From: Pseudomonadota bacterium
GTDB taxonomy: Bacteria; Pseudomonadota; Gammaproteobacteria; Burkholderiales; Methylophilaceae
Reading direction: 5' to 3'
Length of the DNA: 22,158 nucleotides
Assembly: GCA_029549705.1 (NCBI GenBank)
Contig: JAKPIR010000238.1
Span: 1-22,158, forward strand
In this document: positions 1 through 7,140 of the stretch, one piece after another
How positions within the stretch are numbered: the first letter of the stretch is position 1
How the letters are laid out: the number at the start of each line of letters is the position of its first letter
The notes under the pieces: generated by a model
What the model was told of the DNA's origin: nothing
What the model saw: only the letters and a program-made list of their open reading frames with translations
Databases searched by the model: none
Program-made: the position numbers and the translations under genes

Positions 1-1
1 G

Positions 2-37
2 GCGACTGCGGAAGGCGTGAAGACTTACAAGAAATAA
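2..37 (+). CDS. 3' tail of a truncated coding region, product unknown
   Basis: Frame 2 reads ATAEGVKTYKK and then TAA. The other two plus frames give less plausible tails. A strong plus-strand terminator about 110 nt downstream suggests that a plus-strand transcript ends here. Eleven residues are too few to assign a family, so coding status is inferred from position only. Confidence 0.35.
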   Translation, partial: ATAEGVKTYKK

Positions 38-50
38 GCTTATCTTTACT

Positions 51-140
51 CGTCATTCCGTGCTTGACACGGAATCCAGCTAAAATTAAAAATCAACGCG
101 CTTTGCGCGTTACTGGATGCCAGCTTTGGCTGGTATGACG
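51..140. repeat. 90-bp cruciform-like intergenic repeat
   Basis: The element is bounded by CGTCAT (51-56) and ATGACG (135-140), which are inverted repeats. Inside are three hairpins: TTCCGTG/CACGGAA (56-62/68-74), AACGCGC/GCGCGTT (95-101/105-111) and CCAGC/GCTGG (120-124/129-133). ATCCAG (74-79) and CTGGAT (113-118) also pair, so the whole unit can fold as a multi-arm cruciform. The CGTCATTCC...GGAATCCAG style resembles intergenic repeats scattered through many proteobacterial genomes. Only one copy is in the window, so repeat status is inferred from that resemblance. Confidence 0.7.
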
Positions 141-147
141 GTGATTA

Positions 148-183
148 AATAAGGCGTGCAATTTAACAATTGCACGCCTTATT
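148..183 (+). terminator. Rho-independent terminator
   Basis: A perfect 16-bp stem (148-163 with 168-183) closes a TAAC tetraloop. It is followed on the plus strand by ATTTGTTTTT. The minus-strand side lacks a T-run, so it most likely ends the transcript of the gene whose tail is at the left edge. Confidence 0.85.
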
Positions 184-200
184 ATTTGTTTTTGAGGGCT

Positions 201-269
201 AAAAATTGCCCGAGAGATTTTCAGTGCCCTGCGAGCCTTTATTTACAAGGCTTGCAGAGGAGGTTAAAA
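201..269 (-). repeat. Dispersed palindromic repeat, copy A
   Basis: An imperfect hairpin (229-239 with 247-257, one G-U pair, loop TATTTAC) is flanked by conserved AAATTGCCCGAG on the left and GGAGGTTAAAAG on the right. It matches copy B (885-953) at 63 of 69 positions by manual alignment and lies in the same direction. Strand is given by a family convention in which the CTCG side is on the right. Members C, D and E lie at 8116, 12564 and 18326. Confidence 0.85.
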
Positions 270-318
270 GATTTGTGTTGTAAGGATGGACAAATTTATA
301 CGCATTAAGTTTGTAGTT

Positions 319-762
319 TTAAGGTGCTTCCGCAGGTAATTTTTTGCCCTGTTTAATCAAGTCCACTGCCTGAGCGAAACGTTTATGAAAGGTACTTTCA
401 GTAAGTGTTGTCGCTACATTTAACGTCAAACGACGTTTTGTTACAACTGTTACTTTCATGTCTTCTTCAGTGATGGGCATAATCCAAGCCCCCATCACGG
501 CACCATAAGACACCATATTCATTCCGCTACTTGTGAGCATATATTTTTCTTCTTTATGCTCTTCAATTGCATCAGCACCTTCCCATCTAAACACTGTTTT
601 TGCAATATCCCATGCTTGCGCTTCGGTGACTGGATAGTTCTTAGTAGTGCCTTCAGAGCCACTTTCTTTGGCTTTTACCACGTCTTGCATGGTAGAGCAG
701 CCCGATGTGATTAACGTTAATACAACAAAAGCTACGCACATTAATTTCTTTGTAATGTTCAT
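319..762 (-). CDS. Uncharacterised small lipoprotein
   Basis: A 147-residue protein with a charged N-terminus (MNITKK), a hydrophobic stretch at about 8-18 and a lipobox-like TSGC ending at Cys22. It is therefore probably lipidated and anchored in the envelope. Threonine at -3 is less usual than leucine, but the context fits signal peptidase II cleavage. The rest is soluble and mixed alpha/beta, with a central SYGAVMGAWIMP stretch and basic TKRRLTLNV. I do not recognise a family with certainty. It stands alone in an A/T-rich spacer and is bracketed by repeat copies A and B, so its position may be recent or unstable. The ribosome binding site (GAAAG about 10 nt upstream) is weak. Confidence 0.8.
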   Translation of the reverse strand: MNITKKLMCVAFVVLTLITSGCSTMQDVVKAKESGSEGTTKNYPVTEAQAWDIAKTVFRWEGADAIEEHKEEKYMLTSSGMNMVSYGAVMGAWIMPITEEDMKVTVVTKRRLTLNVATTLTESTFHKRFAQAVDLIKQGKKLPAEAP

Positions 763-1102
763 TATTATTCTTTCAATAGTTATTTGTTTTGAGTGGTAAG
801 CCTAGGAATGTGAGAAGTTAACAGAGCTGAAAGAATAAATCTATGAAAAGAAAGTTTTTTTACAATTATTAAGCAATCATTATTAAAAATTCCCCGAGCA
901 ATTTTCACGGCCCTGCGAGCCTTTATTTACAAGGCTTGCAGAGGAGGTCAAAAGGGTTGTGTCGATTTGAAGTGAAAAAATCAATAATTTTTATAAGGCG
1001 GATTAGGAAAAAATTTACTTATAACTTATCCACGATTACATTTCAGCGAGGCTACGCCTGCTAGATATTTGAAGTGCTAAAGGAGTGATTAAACTAACGC
1101 AC
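763..1102. other. 340-nt spacer between the lipoprotein gene and yggX
   Basis: It contains repeat copy B (885-953). The rest is A/T rich, with a weak AAGTGC/GCACTT inverted repeat (1072-1077/1099-1104) over the yggX stop. I see no coding frame with a start, a ribosome site and family-like content, and no RNA gene. Confidence 0.6.
885..953 (-). repeat. Dispersed palindromic repeat, copy B
   Basis: The hairpin pairs 913-923 with 931-941 around loop TATTTAC. It is identical to copy A across the whole hairpin core and differs only at six flank positions. Together with copy A it forms a direct repeat 684 bp apart around the lipoprotein gene. Confidence 0.85.
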
Positions 1103-1378
1103 TTACTTATTAGTCGGCGGCACATATCCACTCGCCGTATCCGCACCCTCACCAAAAAAGTATTTTTCAGTTTGCTCGGTTAAATATTTACGGGCAGATG
1201 GGTCGGCCAAGCTTAAGCGATTTTCATTCACCAGCATGGTTTGTTGTTTTAGCCAGTTAGCCCAGGCTTCTTTTGAAACATTCTCAAAAATACGTTTGCC
1301 CAAGGCGCCAGGGTAGGGAGGAAAATCCAAACCATCTGCTTCTTTGCCAAGTTTGATACATTTTACGGTGCGTGCCAT
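1103..1378 (-). CDS. yggX: Probable Fe(2+)-trafficking protein YggX
   Basis: A 91-residue cytoplasmic protein of the YggX family, which protects iron-sulfur clusters from oxidative damage and is thought to handle labile iron. Family features seen are the N-terminal MARTVKC with the conserved Cys7, the PPYPGALGKRIFENVSKEAW block (about 20-40), NENRLSLADP (about 51-60) and a C-terminal YFFGEG. Length matches the usual 90 or so residues. It is transcribed divergently from dgkA across a 107-nt spacer. In many proteobacteria it sits beside mutY, but here it stands alone. Confidence 0.95.
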   Translation of the reverse strand: MARTVKCIKLGKEADGLDFPPYPGALGKRIFENVSKEAWANWLKQQTMLVNENRLSLADPSARKYLTEQTEKYFFGEGADTASGYVPPTNK

Positions 1379-1485
1379 TGTTGTGCCTTTGAGTATTCAA
1401 TAAAACCACTATGATAGCGCAAGCCTTTAAGCGGCGCGAGTACGCATGGTATCATTCGGCAAATTGTTTTTGATGAAGGTTGAAC

Positions 1486-1854
1486 ATGGAAAGTCCATTT
1501 AAAGGTAAAACAGGCTTAAGCCGCTTGGTGAATGCATTTGGGTATTCGGTTGAAGGGTTTAAGGCCGCTTTTAAGCATGAAGATGCGTTTCGGCAGGAGG
1601 TTTTCTTGTCGCTTATATTGGTTCCGCTAGGGCTTTATTTGGGCAAAACAGGCGTGGAAAAAGCTTTGCTCGTCACAGTGATTTTGTTGGTACTGATTGT
1701 CGAGTTATTCAATTCGGCGATTGAGGCGGCGGTAGATCATACTTCTTTAGAGCGTCATATTTTAGCCAAACGCGCAAAAGATATTGGCAGTGCCGCCGTA
1801 TTTGTGGCGCTGGCGATTGCTGTCATTGTTTGGGGGCTGGTGTTGTTTTTGTAG
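1486..1854 (+). CDS. dgkA: Diacylglycerol kinase
   Basis: A small integral-membrane kinase that phosphorylates diacylglycerol to phosphatidic acid, recycling lipid released during envelope glucan synthesis. Three membrane segments are visible (about 40-53, 60-78 and 101-121). The family signature ELFNSAIEAAVD spans 73-84 with the catalytic Glu80, followed by KDIGSAAV (98-105). I chose ATG at 1486 (122 aa, the same length as the E. coli enzyme) over the in-frame TTG at 1480, because GAAGG (1475-1479) lies 6 nt upstream of the ATG and abuts the TTG. The stop codon lies inside a strong palindrome (1851-1877). Confidence 0.96.
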   Translation: MESPFKGKTGLSRLVNAFGYSVEGFKAAFKHEDAFRQEVFLSLILVPLGLYLGKTGVEKALLVTVILLVLIVELFNSAIEAAVDHTSLERHILAKRAKDIGSAAVFVALAIAVIVWGLVLFL

Positions 1855-1877
1855 GAGCGGTCAGTGACCGCTCCTAC
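1851..1877. terminator. Palindromic bidirectional terminator or REP-like element
   Basis: GTAGGAGCGGTCA (1851-1863) is followed after one base by its exact reverse complement (1865-1877). It lies between the convergent ends of dgkA and the TonB receptor gene. T5 precedes it, giving a minus-strand A-run, and AAAA follows about 11 nt later. GTAGGAGCGG...CCGCTCCTAC palindromes are common repeats in several proteobacterial genera, so it may be a dispersed element serving as a terminator. Confidence 0.7.
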
Positions 1878-1886
1878 AGCTATCGC

Positions 1887-3983
1887 TTAAAAATCCGCAC
1901 GAAGCCCCAACAAGACTGAGCGCTCGCCTGCAGGTGAAATATCTTTCAAGAATGACGTATGTTCACGAATTTCTTGATTGAGCAGATTTTTGGCCTTGGC
2001 AAATAGCTCAACATGCACTTTGGTGGGGAGCTTATAAGTTACTGTTGCGCTCACATCTGTATAGCCATCGGTTTTCAATTCATTGGGTGCCGTGCGATTT
2101 TGACTGAATGCGTGCAGTACATCCAGCCTAGCGCCAAGCGCATTTTTTTGATAACGCAAGCCAGCGCCCAACCGTAGCGGGGTGATGCGTGGCAATGCAT
2201 CGCCATTGTCTCGATTTGTAGCGCGCACATAATCGCCACGCAGCGTTAAATCGAGATGGTCCACCAAGTTGAATTTGCCTTCAGCTTCTATGCCCTTAAA
2301 GGTGGCAGCAAACATGCTGAATTGCGCTTCAGGTAAAATATTTTCACCAGACAGGTCTGCAACACCGTCACCATCTAAGTCGTCAGGATTGAGTTCGCCA
2401 TCAACACCGCGCGTATTGCCACTATCAAGCAACCCTAAAAAGCGACTAAAGCGTGTGTAATAGGCGCCAACGCTGAATGAATTTTTGCCGTCTTTCCAGC
2501 GAATTTGTGCATCAATGCCATTTGAGCGTTCTTTACCAAAATCAAGATTGCCGACTTCATATTGCCCCGTCGCCAAGTGTGCGCCATCGGCATAAAGCTC
2601 AAAATAGCTTGGTGCGCGTTCGTTATGCGACAAATTTGTCGCAAAAGACCAGTTTGGGTTAAAGCTATAAAGCCCACCAAGTGCATAACTGTAAGGCGTA
2701 AAACCGCTATTTTGCCCTGCGCCAAATTTAGCGTTGGTACGCGAATCTACATTTACGCGTTCCACACGCCCGCCAAAACTCAGTTTTAAATGGTCAATCG
2801 GGAGCTCTTCGTACAGATAAACGGCCTTATTTTGCGTGCTGACCCCTGGTACAAAGGCTTCATCCCCTAGGGCTTCAAAATCTGTGTTTTGAAACTGAAA
2901 GCCGACAACACCTTCAATATTGCCGATTTTTGCATGGCCAAGTTCTAAACTGCCTTCCACACCTTCATTTTTAAAGGTCGTGCCCACTGCACCGTCTTCA
3001 ATTTCTTGATGTTGATAGTCCGTGTAGGCCATGCGTGCTTTTACGCGATTGATGACATTACCTAACTCTCTGAATTCGGTTGCCACATCAACGCGGTCGC
3101 TACGCATATCTGCGCGTACAGCTTCTTCAGCCACGGTACCGTAGTTATTTCTAAATGCTGAGTATGAAGCGCCTAAATAGCCGTTATCAAAAATAAAAGA
3201 CGCGCCTAATGCGCCGCCCTCGCCACTGGCGCTACTGTTGACAAGCTTGCCACGGTTTTCACGCGGCGTGCCGTCCGCACGGTTTTTTCGGGCTGAAACA
3301 GCATAGCCGTCAATATCCGTATCGCTGGTTTTGCGGGTGTAGGCGTCAGCGTGAACTACCAGCGCACCATAACCCACATCCACCACGCCCGCTAAATTAT
3401 TTTGGCTTTCCGCGCCACCGACTGAACCTTCCACGCGGCCGGTAACGCCATCGAGCGACTCTTTAGGAATGCGGTGGTCAATCGCGTTGACCACGCCGCC
3501 AACGGCACTGCCGCCATACAGCAAGGCAGCAGGGCCACGTACCACGTCAATCTGCTCAATAATCAGCGGGTCAATCGTCACTGCGTGGTCAAAACTTAAG
3601 CTTGATGCATCGAGCACACCAACACCATTTTGCATGATGCGTACCCGTTCAGCATCAAGCCCACGAATCACCGGACGCGATGAGTTTGGCCCAAAACGTG
3701 TGGCCGCAACGCCAGGTATGCCATTGAGCGTATCGCCAAGGGTACTTTCGCGGCGGTTCGCTAATTCGCGCCCGTTTAAAATGGAAATTGGTACCACCAG
3801 CGCGTCAGAACCGACCCCCAGTGGATTGCCAGTGACTGAGATGGTGGATAGTTCAAAAGCTGCTGTGTCGTTCGGCAAGGGCGCTTCTGCCTTGGCGTTT
3901 TCAATAAACAGGCAACTCAGCGCCAAAAATAGCGTATTCAATGCAAATGCAGGGCGCACTTGCTTTAAGTGATGTTTTTTCAT
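1887..3983 (-). CDS. TonB-dependent outer-membrane receptor, ZnuD-like
   Basis: A 698-residue outer-membrane receptor. It has a signal peptide (about 1-32, ending AKA), a TonB-box-like stretch at about 44-51 (ELSTISVTG), a plug domain at about 55-170 (SRPVIRGLDAERVRIM, DHAVTIDPL, RGPAALLYG) and a beta barrel ending in ADF with the usual terminal aromatic residue. The plug block resembles the ZnuD family of zinc/haem receptors (PVIRG...DHA...EILRGP...LLY). Substrate is inferred, not proven; zinc is favoured, but another divalent metal is possible. A GAGG ribosome site lies about 8 nt upstream of the ATG. The adjacent small His/Cys protein gene, 60 nt upstream, supports a metal role. No clear Zur box was found. 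Confidence 0.9.
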   Translation of the reverse strand: MKKHHLKQVRPAFALNTLFLALSCLFIENAKAEAPLPNDTAAFELSTISVTGNPLGVGSDALVVPISILNGRELANRRESTLGDTLNGIPGVAATRFGPNSSRPVIRGLDAERVRIMQNGVGVLDASSLSFDHAVTIDPLIIEQIDVVRGPAALLYGGSAVGGVVNAIDHRIPKESLDGVTGRVEGSVGGAESQNNLAGVVDVGYGALVVHADAYTRKTSDTDIDGYAVSARKNRADGTPRENRGKLVNSSASGEGGALGASFIFDNGYLGASYSAFRNNYGTVAEEAVRADMRSDRVDVATEFRELGNVINRVKARMAYTDYQHQEIEDGAVGTTFKNEGVEGSLELGHAKIGNIEGVVGFQFQNTDFEALGDEAFVPGVSTQNKAVYLYEELPIDHLKLSFGGRVERVNVDSRTNAKFGAGQNSGFTPYSYALGGLYSFNPNWSFATNLSHNERAPSYFELYADGAHLATGQYEVGNLDFGKERSNGIDAQIRWKDGKNSFSVGAYYTRFSRFLGLLDSGNTRGVDGELNPDDLDGDGVADLSGENILPEAQFSMFAATFKGIEAEGKFNLVDHLDLTLRGDYVRATNRDNGDALPRITPLRLGAGLRYQKNALGARLDVLHAFSQNRTAPNELKTDGYTDVSATVTYKLPTKVHVELFAKAKNLLNQEIREHTSFLKDISPAGERSVLLGLRADF

Positions 3984-4043
3984 GGGAAAGCCTCAAAAAA
4001 ATAGCATAAGCCCGGCGGTTGATTAAACGTGCCGAGAAAAAAA

Positions 4044-4358
4044 TTAAATGCTGATGTTTTGAGGTGGGGCGCGCGCTGTATAAGCGGTTAAAAGAGATGG
4101 TTGAAGATTAGAACGGCTACTGGAGTTGAATTCAAAACGGGTTTCAAAAGCGTGTAGCACAAAAACTTGCGGCTGCAGGCCGCTGGCGACTTGCGCATAA
4201 GCAATACATTGCCCGCATTGCTCAGCCGCCGTATTTTTATCTTGCTGTTGATGTTTTTTGTTATCCGAAAAGTGGCTGATTTCATGCGTAGCCACGCCTA
4301 TTTGCGTGAAGGCAAATAGAAAAATCAGCAAAAATTGTATGACGACACGTTGCAACAT
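4044..4358 (-). CDS. Small His/Cys-rich secreted or membrane protein (DUF2946-like)
   Basis: A 104-residue protein with a hydrophobic N-terminus (about 6-22), then HEISH at about 26-30, a histidine/glutamine-rich stretch, CGQC at about 48-51 and a C-terminal ARAPP. This layout (N-terminal anchor, His cluster, CxxC, RAPP-type tail) recalls small DUF2946-type proteins often found beside copper or zinc TonB receptors. I assign it by resemblance only. Function may be periplasmic metal binding. It lies 60 nt upstream of the receptor and 35 nt downstream of another small membrane-protein gene, so the three may be co-transcribed. Confidence 0.75.
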   Translation of the reverse strand: MLQRVVIQFLLIFLFAFTQIGVATHEISHFSDNKKHQQQDKNTAAEQCGQCIAYAQVASGLQPQVFVLHAFETRFEFNSSSRSNLQPSLLTAYTARAPPQNISI

Positions 4359-4393
4359 AGGCTTATGGTAACAGCTTAACTAAGCGATATAAA

Positions 4394-4741
4394 CTAGAAT
4401 AATGCCTTAATAAAATGGCTACCATACAGATAAAGGTAATAAAACAGACATAGCAATGGTGGCAAAATAAGGCCGCGAAAAATTAAAATAGACTTTTTAG
4501 CGAGTTTGTTGAGGTAATAGGCAGATAAAACAATGGCAATATTGATTGCAAAAGTAAACCCATAAAAAGGCAGTAATCGTTTAAAGTAGGTGCCGAAATT
4601 GCACTCACCCTGTAAATCAAGAGTGCAGGGTACTTCGCCCCAAAATATGATTCCAACGAGAAATGTTCCGGCATAAAGTGCTAATAAAATAACAATGAAA
4701 TATTTTTCAGTGTCAGATAGCGCCTCGTAGTTTTGCGGCAT
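4394..4741 (-). CDS. Small membrane protein of unknown function
   Basis: A 115-residue protein with three probable membrane helices (about 13-34, 57-74 and 86-106). Two cysteines lie in the first loop (VPCTLDLQGEC, about 37-47) and could form a disulfide or bind a metal. The start is well supported by AAGGAG about 7 nt upstream of the ATG. I recognise no family. It is the first gene of a possible three-gene unit ending in the TonB receptor, though co-function is only inferred from order. Confidence 0.75.
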   Translation of the reverse strand: MPQNYEALSDTEKYFIVILLALYAGTFLVGIIFWGEVPCTLDLQGECNFGTYFKRLLPFYGFTFAINIAIVLSAYYLNKLAKKSILIFRGLILPPLLCLFYYLYLYGSHFIKALF

Positions 4742-4791
4742 TCAACGCTCCTTAAAAAAGTGCTATGTTTTTTTGTAGCTATAAAGAATAA

Positions 4792-4818
4792 AAGGCTAGC
4801 TCATAAAAAGCTAGCCTT
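4792..4818 (-). terminator. Terminator after sodB
   Basis: AAGGCTAGCT (4792-4801) pairs with AGCTAGCCTT (4809-4818) around a 7-nt loop, a perfect 10-bp stem. Read on the minus strand it is followed by TTATTCTTT. It lies 21 nt beyond the sodB stop. Confidence 0.8.
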
Positions 4819-4839
4819 AAATCAAAACGGTTTAAAAAA

Positions 4840-5424
4840 TTAAGCAGCGAAATTGCTGGCTGCAAAATCCCAATTCGCTAAAGAAGTTAAGAAGGTCTCA
4901 ACAAATTTAGCCCGTGCATTACGGTAGTCAATGTAATAAGCATGTTCCCACACATCAATGGTTAATAAGGCTTTGTCAGCAGTAGTCAGTGGTGTGCCAG
5001 CAGCTCCGGTGTTTACAATATCAACAGAGCCATCAGGTTTTTTCACGAGCCACGTCCAGCCTGAGCCAAAATTGCCGACAGCTGAAGCCTGAAAGGCTTT
5101 TTTGAATTCATCAAAAGAACCCCATTTTTTGTTAATCGCATCAGCCAGCGCGCCTGTGGGTGCGCCGCCGCCATTTGGTTTTAAGCTGTTCCAAAAGAAC
5201 GTGTGGTTCCAAACCTGTGCAGAGTTATTGTAAATACCACCTGAAGATTTTTTGATGATGTCTTCTAAGCTTGCATTCTCAAACTCTGTGCCTACGATAA
5301 GGTTATTGAGGTTAGTGACGTATGTTTGATGATGTTTGCCGTAATGGTATTCAAATGTCTCTTCAGAAATGTGTGGAGCTAACGCATTTTTTGCAAAAGG
5401 TAGAGCAGGTAAAGTATGAGCCAT
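4840..5424 (-). CDS. sodB: Superoxide dismutase [Fe]
   Basis: A cytoplasmic enzyme that dismutates superoxide to oxygen and peroxide. The four metal ligands are present at the expected places: His27 (YHYGKHH), His74 (WNHTFFW), Asp157 and His161 (DVWEHAYY). Gln70, the residue that tunes the metal in iron-type enzymes, is present, and the GAAGTP region also fits the Fe type. Length of 194 aa is normal. AAGGAA lies about 7 nt upstream of the ATG. It appears monocistronic, ending at its own terminator (4792-4818). A possible IscR-like operator lies 46-70 nt upstream (5470-5494). Confidence 0.97.
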   Translation of the reverse strand: MAHTLPALPFAKNALAPHISEETFEYHYGKHHQTYVTNLNNLIVGTEFENASLEDIIKKSSGGIYNNSAQVWNHTFFWNSLKPNGGGAPTGALADAINKKWGSFDEFKKAFQASAVGNFGSGWTWLVKKPDGSVDIVNTGAAGTPLTTADKALLTIDVWEHAYYIDYRNARAKFVETFLTSLANWDFAASNFAA

Positions 5425-5469
5425 AGTATTTCCTTAGGTAAAAAAATTTTGAATATCTATTTTGCCATA

Positions 5470-5494
5470 ATAACTTGGTAAATTAGTAGGGTAT
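5470..5494 (-). promoter_or_regulatory. Candidate IscR/Rrf2-type operator before sodB
   Basis: Read on the minus strand, this 25-nt stretch begins ATACCCTACTAA and ends CCAAGTTAT. It fits the degenerate E. coli IscR type-1 consensus at 20 of 25 positions by hand, including both outer ATA/TAT ends and the central A/T core. The right half lacks the GTC of the consensus. It overlaps the -35 of a weak promoter (TTTACC, 17 nt, TAGATA). The call is tentative because the consensus is degenerate and A/T rich. Confidence 0.35.
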
Positions 5495-5523
5495 TTGCAT
5501 TTAGTGATGATTATTTTTTTATA

Positions 5524-6405
5524 TTATTTTTTCTTAGCTCGCGGGTGGGCATTGTCGTAGATTTTAGCAAGATGCTGAAAATCCAGATGCGTATAGACTT
5601 GCGTGGTGCTAATATTGGTGTGTCCCAGCATTTCTTGCACAGCACGTAAATCTTGGCTGGATTGCAGCACATGCGTAGCAAAGCTGTGGCGCAGCAAATG
5701 CGGATGCATGTCGGTGTTGATGCCTTGTTTGATGGCCCATGCTTTAACGCGATATTGCACAGCGCGCGGTGTGATGCGCATCCCTTGCTGCGTCACAAAC
5801 AGGGCGTTTGGGTTAGCTTCAGAAATTTTAATGAGCGCACGCTGCTGCAGCCAGGATTGAATGGCTTTGATGGCGTGGCTACCCATTGGCACAATGCGTG
5901 TTTTATTGCCTTTACCCGTGACAGTAACCGTGCCTTCAGAAAAATCTAAGCGGTCAATATCTAAATTGACCAGCTCTGATAGACGTAAGCCAGAAGAATA
6001 AAACAGCTCTAAAATCGCGTGGTCTCGCTGATCCAGCAGGCTTTCCCCTTGGATGTCAACAAACTGAACCGCTTGGTCAGTGGAGAGCGCTTGCGGCAGT
6101 GTTTTAGCAGATTTTGGTGCGCGCAAACCAAACACAGGGTTTTGCGTAAAACCTTTGTGGTGGATGAGGTAGTTAAAAAACCCGCGCCATGCCGAAAGCG
6201 CACGCGCGATGGTTTTGCTACTTAATCCACGGCTGTGTAGCGCTGCAATAAAACGCCGAATTTGCGTATTTTGAATGGCTGCAAAGTCGGTATCTTGCGC
6301 CAGCCCTTGCAGTAGCTGAATGTCACGCGTGTAATTTTTGAGCGTGTGTGCACTTAAGCCGCGCTCAAAAGTTAAATGTTGCAGGTAGTCATCTAAGTGA
6401 AGCAT
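5524..6405 (-). CDS. xerC: Tyrosine site-specific recombinase XerC
   Basis: This recombinase acts with XerD at dif to resolve chromosome dimers. It has an N-terminal SAM-like DNA-binding domain (about 1-85) and a C-terminal catalytic domain (about 105-290). The catalytic residues are visible: Arg141 (SGLRLSEL), Lys165 (GKGNKTR), His236 and Arg239 (HLLRHSFATH), His262 (LGHTN) and Tyr271 (VYTHLD). Length of 293 aa is usual. Its position after DUF484 and dapF is the classic proteobacterial arrangement, which separates it from phage integrases. The AAGGA ribosome site directly abuts the ATG, and an in-frame TAA just upstream rules out an earlier start, so expression may depend on coupling to the upstream gene. 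Confidence 0.96.
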   Translation of the reverse strand: MLHLDDYLQHLTFERGLSAHTLKNYTRDIQLLQGLAQDTDFAAIQNTQIRRFIAALHSRGLSSKTIARALSAWRGFFNYLIHHKGFTQNPVFGLRAPKSAKTLPQALSTDQAVQFVDIQGESLLDQRDHAILELFYSSGLRLSELVNLDIDRLDFSEGTVTVTGKGNKTRIVPMGSHAIKAIQSWLQQRALIKISEANPNALFVTQQGMRITPRAVQYRVKAWAIKQGINTDMHPHLLRHSFATHVLQSSQDLRAVQEMLGHTNISTTQVYTHLDFQHLAKIYDNAHPRAKKK

Positions 6406-6424
6406 TCCTTCTTAGGGCGCAGCG

Positions 6425-7114
6425 TTACGCAATATATTGATGCAGGGCGGCGCTAACGAACTCACCAATGCGTTCTAAGTACATGAGCCCCATGTCAGCT
6501 TTAAAACGCTCGGCATCGGCTGCGCCCAACATCAATACGCCAAAAGCTTGCTTTTGGGCGGAGTTTTGATAAAGCGGAATAAATGCAAAAGAATTCAGCT
6601 GGTCATTGAGCATGCCTTTTGCCGCGTCAGGCAGTGCACCACAATGTGGCGCGTTGAGCGTTAATACCCATTCTATAAATGCTTTATTTTCAGGAGAAAA
6701 TTCTGTTGGCTGTGATGCGTCAGAATTTGATGGGTTAGCCCAAATGCGAATAGCCGATTGCGTGACTGCAAAATCGTCTTGCATGCTTTTTGCAATAAGG
6801 GTTTGCAGATTTTCAAAACCCTGATTTTTTAACAAATTTACGCAAAGCGCATGAATTTTTTCACTGGTCGCGTCATTTTCTTGCGCGTAACCGATTAAGC
6901 TGGCGAGCTTGACTTCAAGCACGCGAATTTTATCGCGCTGCGCCAACTGTTGCCGTTCTGCGAGTGAAATCGCTCCTGCGCCATGCGGGCTGGGCAGGTA
7001 AATTTCAGTGAGCAGGCTAGCATTGTGCTCAAAAAAATACGGATGACTTCGCAAATAGCTGGTAATTTGGTCTTCAGAAATTGTTGAGCTTGTGTTTGAG
7101 TTATCTTGTTGCAT
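6425..7114 (-). CDS. DUF484 family protein
   Basis: A GAF-like protein of the DUF484 family, found between dapF and xerC across proteobacteria; its role is unknown. Family features are an N-terminal helical block (YLRSHPYFFEHNASLL, about 20-35), LPSPHGAGAISLAERQ (about 40-55), a coiled-coil-like stretch (about 55-75) and a GAF-like C-terminal half with FAFIPLY and FGVLMLGA. Two ATGs are close together. I prefer the one at 7114 (229 aa), because AGGA lies 5 nt before it and abuts the ATG at 7120. It is 26 nt from the dapF stop and 19 nt from xerC, consistent with one operon. Confidence 0.92.
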   Translation of the reverse strand: MQQDNSNTSSTISEDQITSYLRSHPYFFEHNASLLTEIYLPSPHGAGAISLAERQQLAQRDKIRVLEVKLASLIGYAQENDATSEKIHALCVNLLKNQGFENLQTLIAKSMQDDFAVTQSAIRIWANPSNSDASQPTEFSPENKAFIEWVLTLNAPHCGALPDAAKGMLNDQLNSFAFIPLYQNSAQKQAFGVLMLGAADAERFKADMGLMYLERIGEFVSAALHQYIA

Positions 7115-7140
7115 GTTCATCCTTTAAAAACGAATGCTAG

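Noticed and set aside
3469..3972. A 167-codon plus-strand open frame antisense to the TonB receptor signal peptide and plug region
   Set aside because: Its composition is that of the reverse strand of a real gene (Ser/Pro/Thr rich), it has no family-like motif, and the receptor in the other frame is unmistakable.
4359..4393. A possible Zur operator upstream of the small His/Cys protein gene
   Set aside because: GCTTA/TAAGC and TGTTACCATAAG are present, but the spacing and bases do not fit a TGTTAT...ATAACA-type Zur box.
5524..6405. The tyrosine recombinase as a phage or island integrase
   Set aside because: Length, motifs and the dapF-DUF484-xerC order identify housekeeping XerC; no attachment-site repeats or dif sequence were seen.
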